Positions 62,446 through 64,000 of a stretch of 64,000 nucleotides of DNA are shown one piece after another (the stretch's first letter is position 1; each line of letters begins with the position of its first letter). The notes beneath the pieces were generated by a model. That model did no database searches, had not been told where the DNA came from, and saw only the letters and a list, made by a program, of their open reading frames with translations. A program made the translations under genes and the position numbers. The stretch covers positions 62,001 through 126,000 of the forward strand of contig JAFDXJ010000010.1 of assembly GCA_018268015.1 (NCBI GenBank). The letters are read 5' to 3'. Source of the stretch: Bacteroidota bacterium (GTDB taxonomy: Bacteria > Bacteroidota > Bacteroidia > Chitinophagales > Chitinophagaceae).

Positions 62446-63696
62446 ATGTCTAAAAAAAGAAAACCGGAAAGTCAAATGATGTCTTACGGCTATAAGCCGG
62501 AATTATCAGAAGGCTCGGTTAAGTGCCCTATTTTTCAAACCTCCACTTTCGTTTTTAAAACGGCCGAAGAAGGGAAATCATTCTTTGAAGTTGCCTATGG
62601 CTTAAGAGAAAAAAATGTAGGCGAAGAAACCGGTTTAATCTATAGCCGACTCAATAACCCGGACCTGGAGATTCTTGAAAACCGGCTTACCCTTTGGGAT
62701 GAATCAGAAGCCTGCGCTGTTTTCGAAAGTGGTATGTCAGCAATCACAACTGTATTGCTCGAATTCCTGAAACCGGGTGACCTGTTGCTTTTCAGTAATC
62801 CCATTTATGGAGGAAGCGACCATTTCATCAATAAAATACTCCCCAAATTCAACATCCATACCGCATCTTTCAAGGTAGGGCAATCTATAGAAGAAATTAT
62901 TGAAATTGTAAATGCTACCGGGAAAGCAGATCGTTTGTCCTTGGTATATATTGAAACACCGGCCAACCCTACCAATGATCTCATAGATATTGAAGGCAGC
63001 AAAAAAGTAGCACAACATTTTTCTACGAAAGACAAAGAAGTATATCTCGCAGTAGATAATACGTATATGGGGCCTGTATGGCAGCATCCTTTAAAAAATG
63101 GAGCTGATCTGGTTTTATATTCTGCCACAAAATATATTGGTGGGCATAGTGATGTGATTGCAGGCGCTTGCCTCGGCTCCAATGAACTTATTCAACGTGT
63201 GAAAACATTAAGGACCTTTTTAGGGAATATGGCCAGCCCAAATACCGGGTGGTTATTGATGCGTAGCCTGGAGACGCTCAAACTAAGAATGGATAAACAT
63301 GCCTCCAATGCCACACTCATCGCCGCTTTTTTAAACAAGCACCCTAAAATTGAAAAAGTTTATTACCCGGGAAATTTAAAAGAAAGTGATGGCGAACAAT
63401 ATGCTATTAAATTAAGACAATGCCTCTCTGATGGCGGGATGATTTCTTTTGATATTAAAGGAACTGAAAAAGAAGCCTTTACTTTTTTAAATAACCTTCA
63501 TTTGATTAAACTGGCCGTTAGCCTTGGTAGTACAGAAAGCCTCGCTCAACACCCTGATACAATGACACATGCCGATGTTGATCCGGTATCAAAAAAAGAA
63601 TTTAGTATCACGGAAAAAATGATCCGCTTGTCTGTAGGAGTTGAAAATGCAGAAGATATCATAGAAGATATCAGGCAGGCGCTGGAAAAATGCTAA
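62446..63696 (+). CDS. Cystathionine gamma-synthase family PLP enzyme
   Basis: A 416-residue Cys/Met-metabolism PLP enzyme. It shows YSRLNNPDLEILENRL, ESGMSAITTVLLE, ETPANPTNDLID and the PLP lysine K229 in YSATKYIGGHSD. The C-terminal AVSLGSTESLAQHP motif is typical. The family contains cystathionine gamma-synthase, cystathionine gamma-lyase and methionine gamma-lyase; the sequence alone does not decide between them. It converges with the glutamate synthase-like gene. Confidence 0.92.
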   Translation: MSKKRKPESQMMSYGYKPELSEGSVKCPIFQTSTFVFKTAEEGKSFFEVAYGLREKNVGEETGLIYSRLNNPDLEILENRLTLWDESEACAVFESGMSAITTVLLEFLKPGDLLLFSNPIYGGSDHFINKILPKFNIHTASFKVGQSIEEIIEIVNATGKADRLSLVYIETPANPTNDLIDIEGSKKVAQHFSTKDKEVYLAVDNTYMGPVWQHPLKNGADLVLYSATKYIGGHSDVIAGACLGSNELIQRVKTLRTFLGNMASPNTGWLLMRSLETLKLRMDKHASNATLIAAFLNKHPKIEKVYYPGNLKESDGEQYAIKLRQCLSDGGMISFDIKGTEKEAFTFLNNLHLIKLAVSLGSTESLAQHPDTMTHADVDPVSKKEFSITEKMIRLSVGVENAEDIIEDIRQALEKC

Positions 63697-63704
63697 GATT
63701 TATT

Positions 63705-64000
63705 TTATGCATTTCCCCATCCTCCAACGTTACTAACGCTCAATCCCCATGTATCGGGGTTGGCATGCTTAAAGTCATTTTCATATCGTTCGGGAATATT
63801 GGTTAAGAATTCCCCGGGCTGGAAGGAAGGAAAAATGACTTCATAGGTATGCATTGTCTGAAAACTAATCCGCCTGTAAATGTGTGATCGGGTGATGCTT
63901 TCTTTATTCTCAAGACCTGAAGCGCCAAGTAATTCCACGAAACTATGCACGGTCTTTTTATGAAAATTGGCAACCCTTGTTTTTTTATCATCCACTACAA
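63705..64000 (-). CDS. FMN-binding glutamate synthase family protein, C-terminal end (partial)
   Basis: Only the last 98 codons are in the window; the frame is open to base 64000, so the start lies beyond. The tail TRVANFHKKTVHSFVELLGA and HIYRRISFQ, followed by MHTYEVIFPSF and a short C-terminus ending GGWGNA, matches the end of FMN-binding glutamate synthase-like proteins of Bacteroidota, which resemble the large-subunit synthase domain without the glutaminase part. It probably makes glutamate or a similar product, but the active site is outside the window. Confidence 0.8.
   Translation of the reverse strand, partial: VVDDKKTRVANFHKKTVHSFVELLGASGLENKESITRSHIYRRISFQTMHTYEVIFPSFQPGEFLTNIPERYENDFKHANPDTWGLSVSNVGGWGNA

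Noticed and set aside
1..64000. CRISPR arrays
   Set aside because: No regularly spaced direct repeats of 23-40 bp were seen; the only tandem repeat is the 20-bp pair at 6372-6411.

Overview
The window is about 64 kb of AT-rich DNA from a member of the Bacteroidota, most likely near Chitinophagaceae; that family placement is inference. The evidence is a T9SS-type C-terminal sorting domain, a TonB-dependent receptor paired with a DUF5689 lipoprotein, FAS1 and DUF4397 lipoproteins, a CcmB/C/D-like cluster, and promoters of the Bacteroidota form TTG/TTTG, about 20 bp, TAnnTTTG. There are no rRNA genes, insertion sequences, CRISPR arrays or phage genes. One tRNA (Cys, GCA) is present.

Layout. 0-6 kb: the end of ccmB, then ccmC and a CcmD-like gene, glutamate dehydrogenase, and minus-strand groups of small stress or redox genes (AhpD-like, SDR, DUF488; OsmC, CopD-like; a second DUF488). 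6-16 kb: core metabolism (tRNA-Cys, dapF, NUDIX, pirin, a GNAT, a DUF4954 beta-helix protein, an M3 peptidase, purB, and mqnA of the futalosine menaquinone route). 16-21 kb: a secreted endonuclease divergent from a TonB receptor and a DUF5689/choice-of-anchor-J lipoprotein, probably one scavenging locus. 21-27 kb: serine dehydratase, two lipoproteins, an aminotransferase, an RlmK-like rRNA methyltransferase and an unknown secreted protein.

27.4-43.5 kb is an accessory block, all on the plus strand, made of small soluble families: two ArsR regulators each next to an SRPBCC/AHSA1 protein (two further SRPBCC genes lie later), two nearly identical alpha/beta hydrolases, two DUF1801 proteins, several VOC proteins, DoxX, YdeI, a SnoaL-like gene, AraC regulators, an SDR, DUF1569, DUF4287, an acyltransferase and a GNAT/NTF2-like fusion. 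It contains a tandem duplication with a sharply bounded, probably gene-converted tract and several decayed genes: a VOC stub, a SnoaL gene with TGG changed to TGA, a probable AraC-VOC deletion chimera and an esterase pseudogene. The two ArsR promoters have superimposable two-tier dyads centred on the -7 box but with different half-site sequences. This is the best candidate here for a little-described system.

43.8-64 kb returns to mostly ordinary genes: a Kef-type antiporter, DinB, a methyltransferase, a T9SS-secreted cupredoxin divergent from an ECF sigma factor that overlaps an unusual TM-plus-barrel protein, then recF, an oligopeptide-binding lipoprotein, an M1 peptidase, a flippase, an NlpC/P60 lipoprotein, dnaE, a GNAT, a cystathionine gamma-synthase-family enzyme, and the end of an FMN-binding glutamate synthase-like gene that leaves the window.
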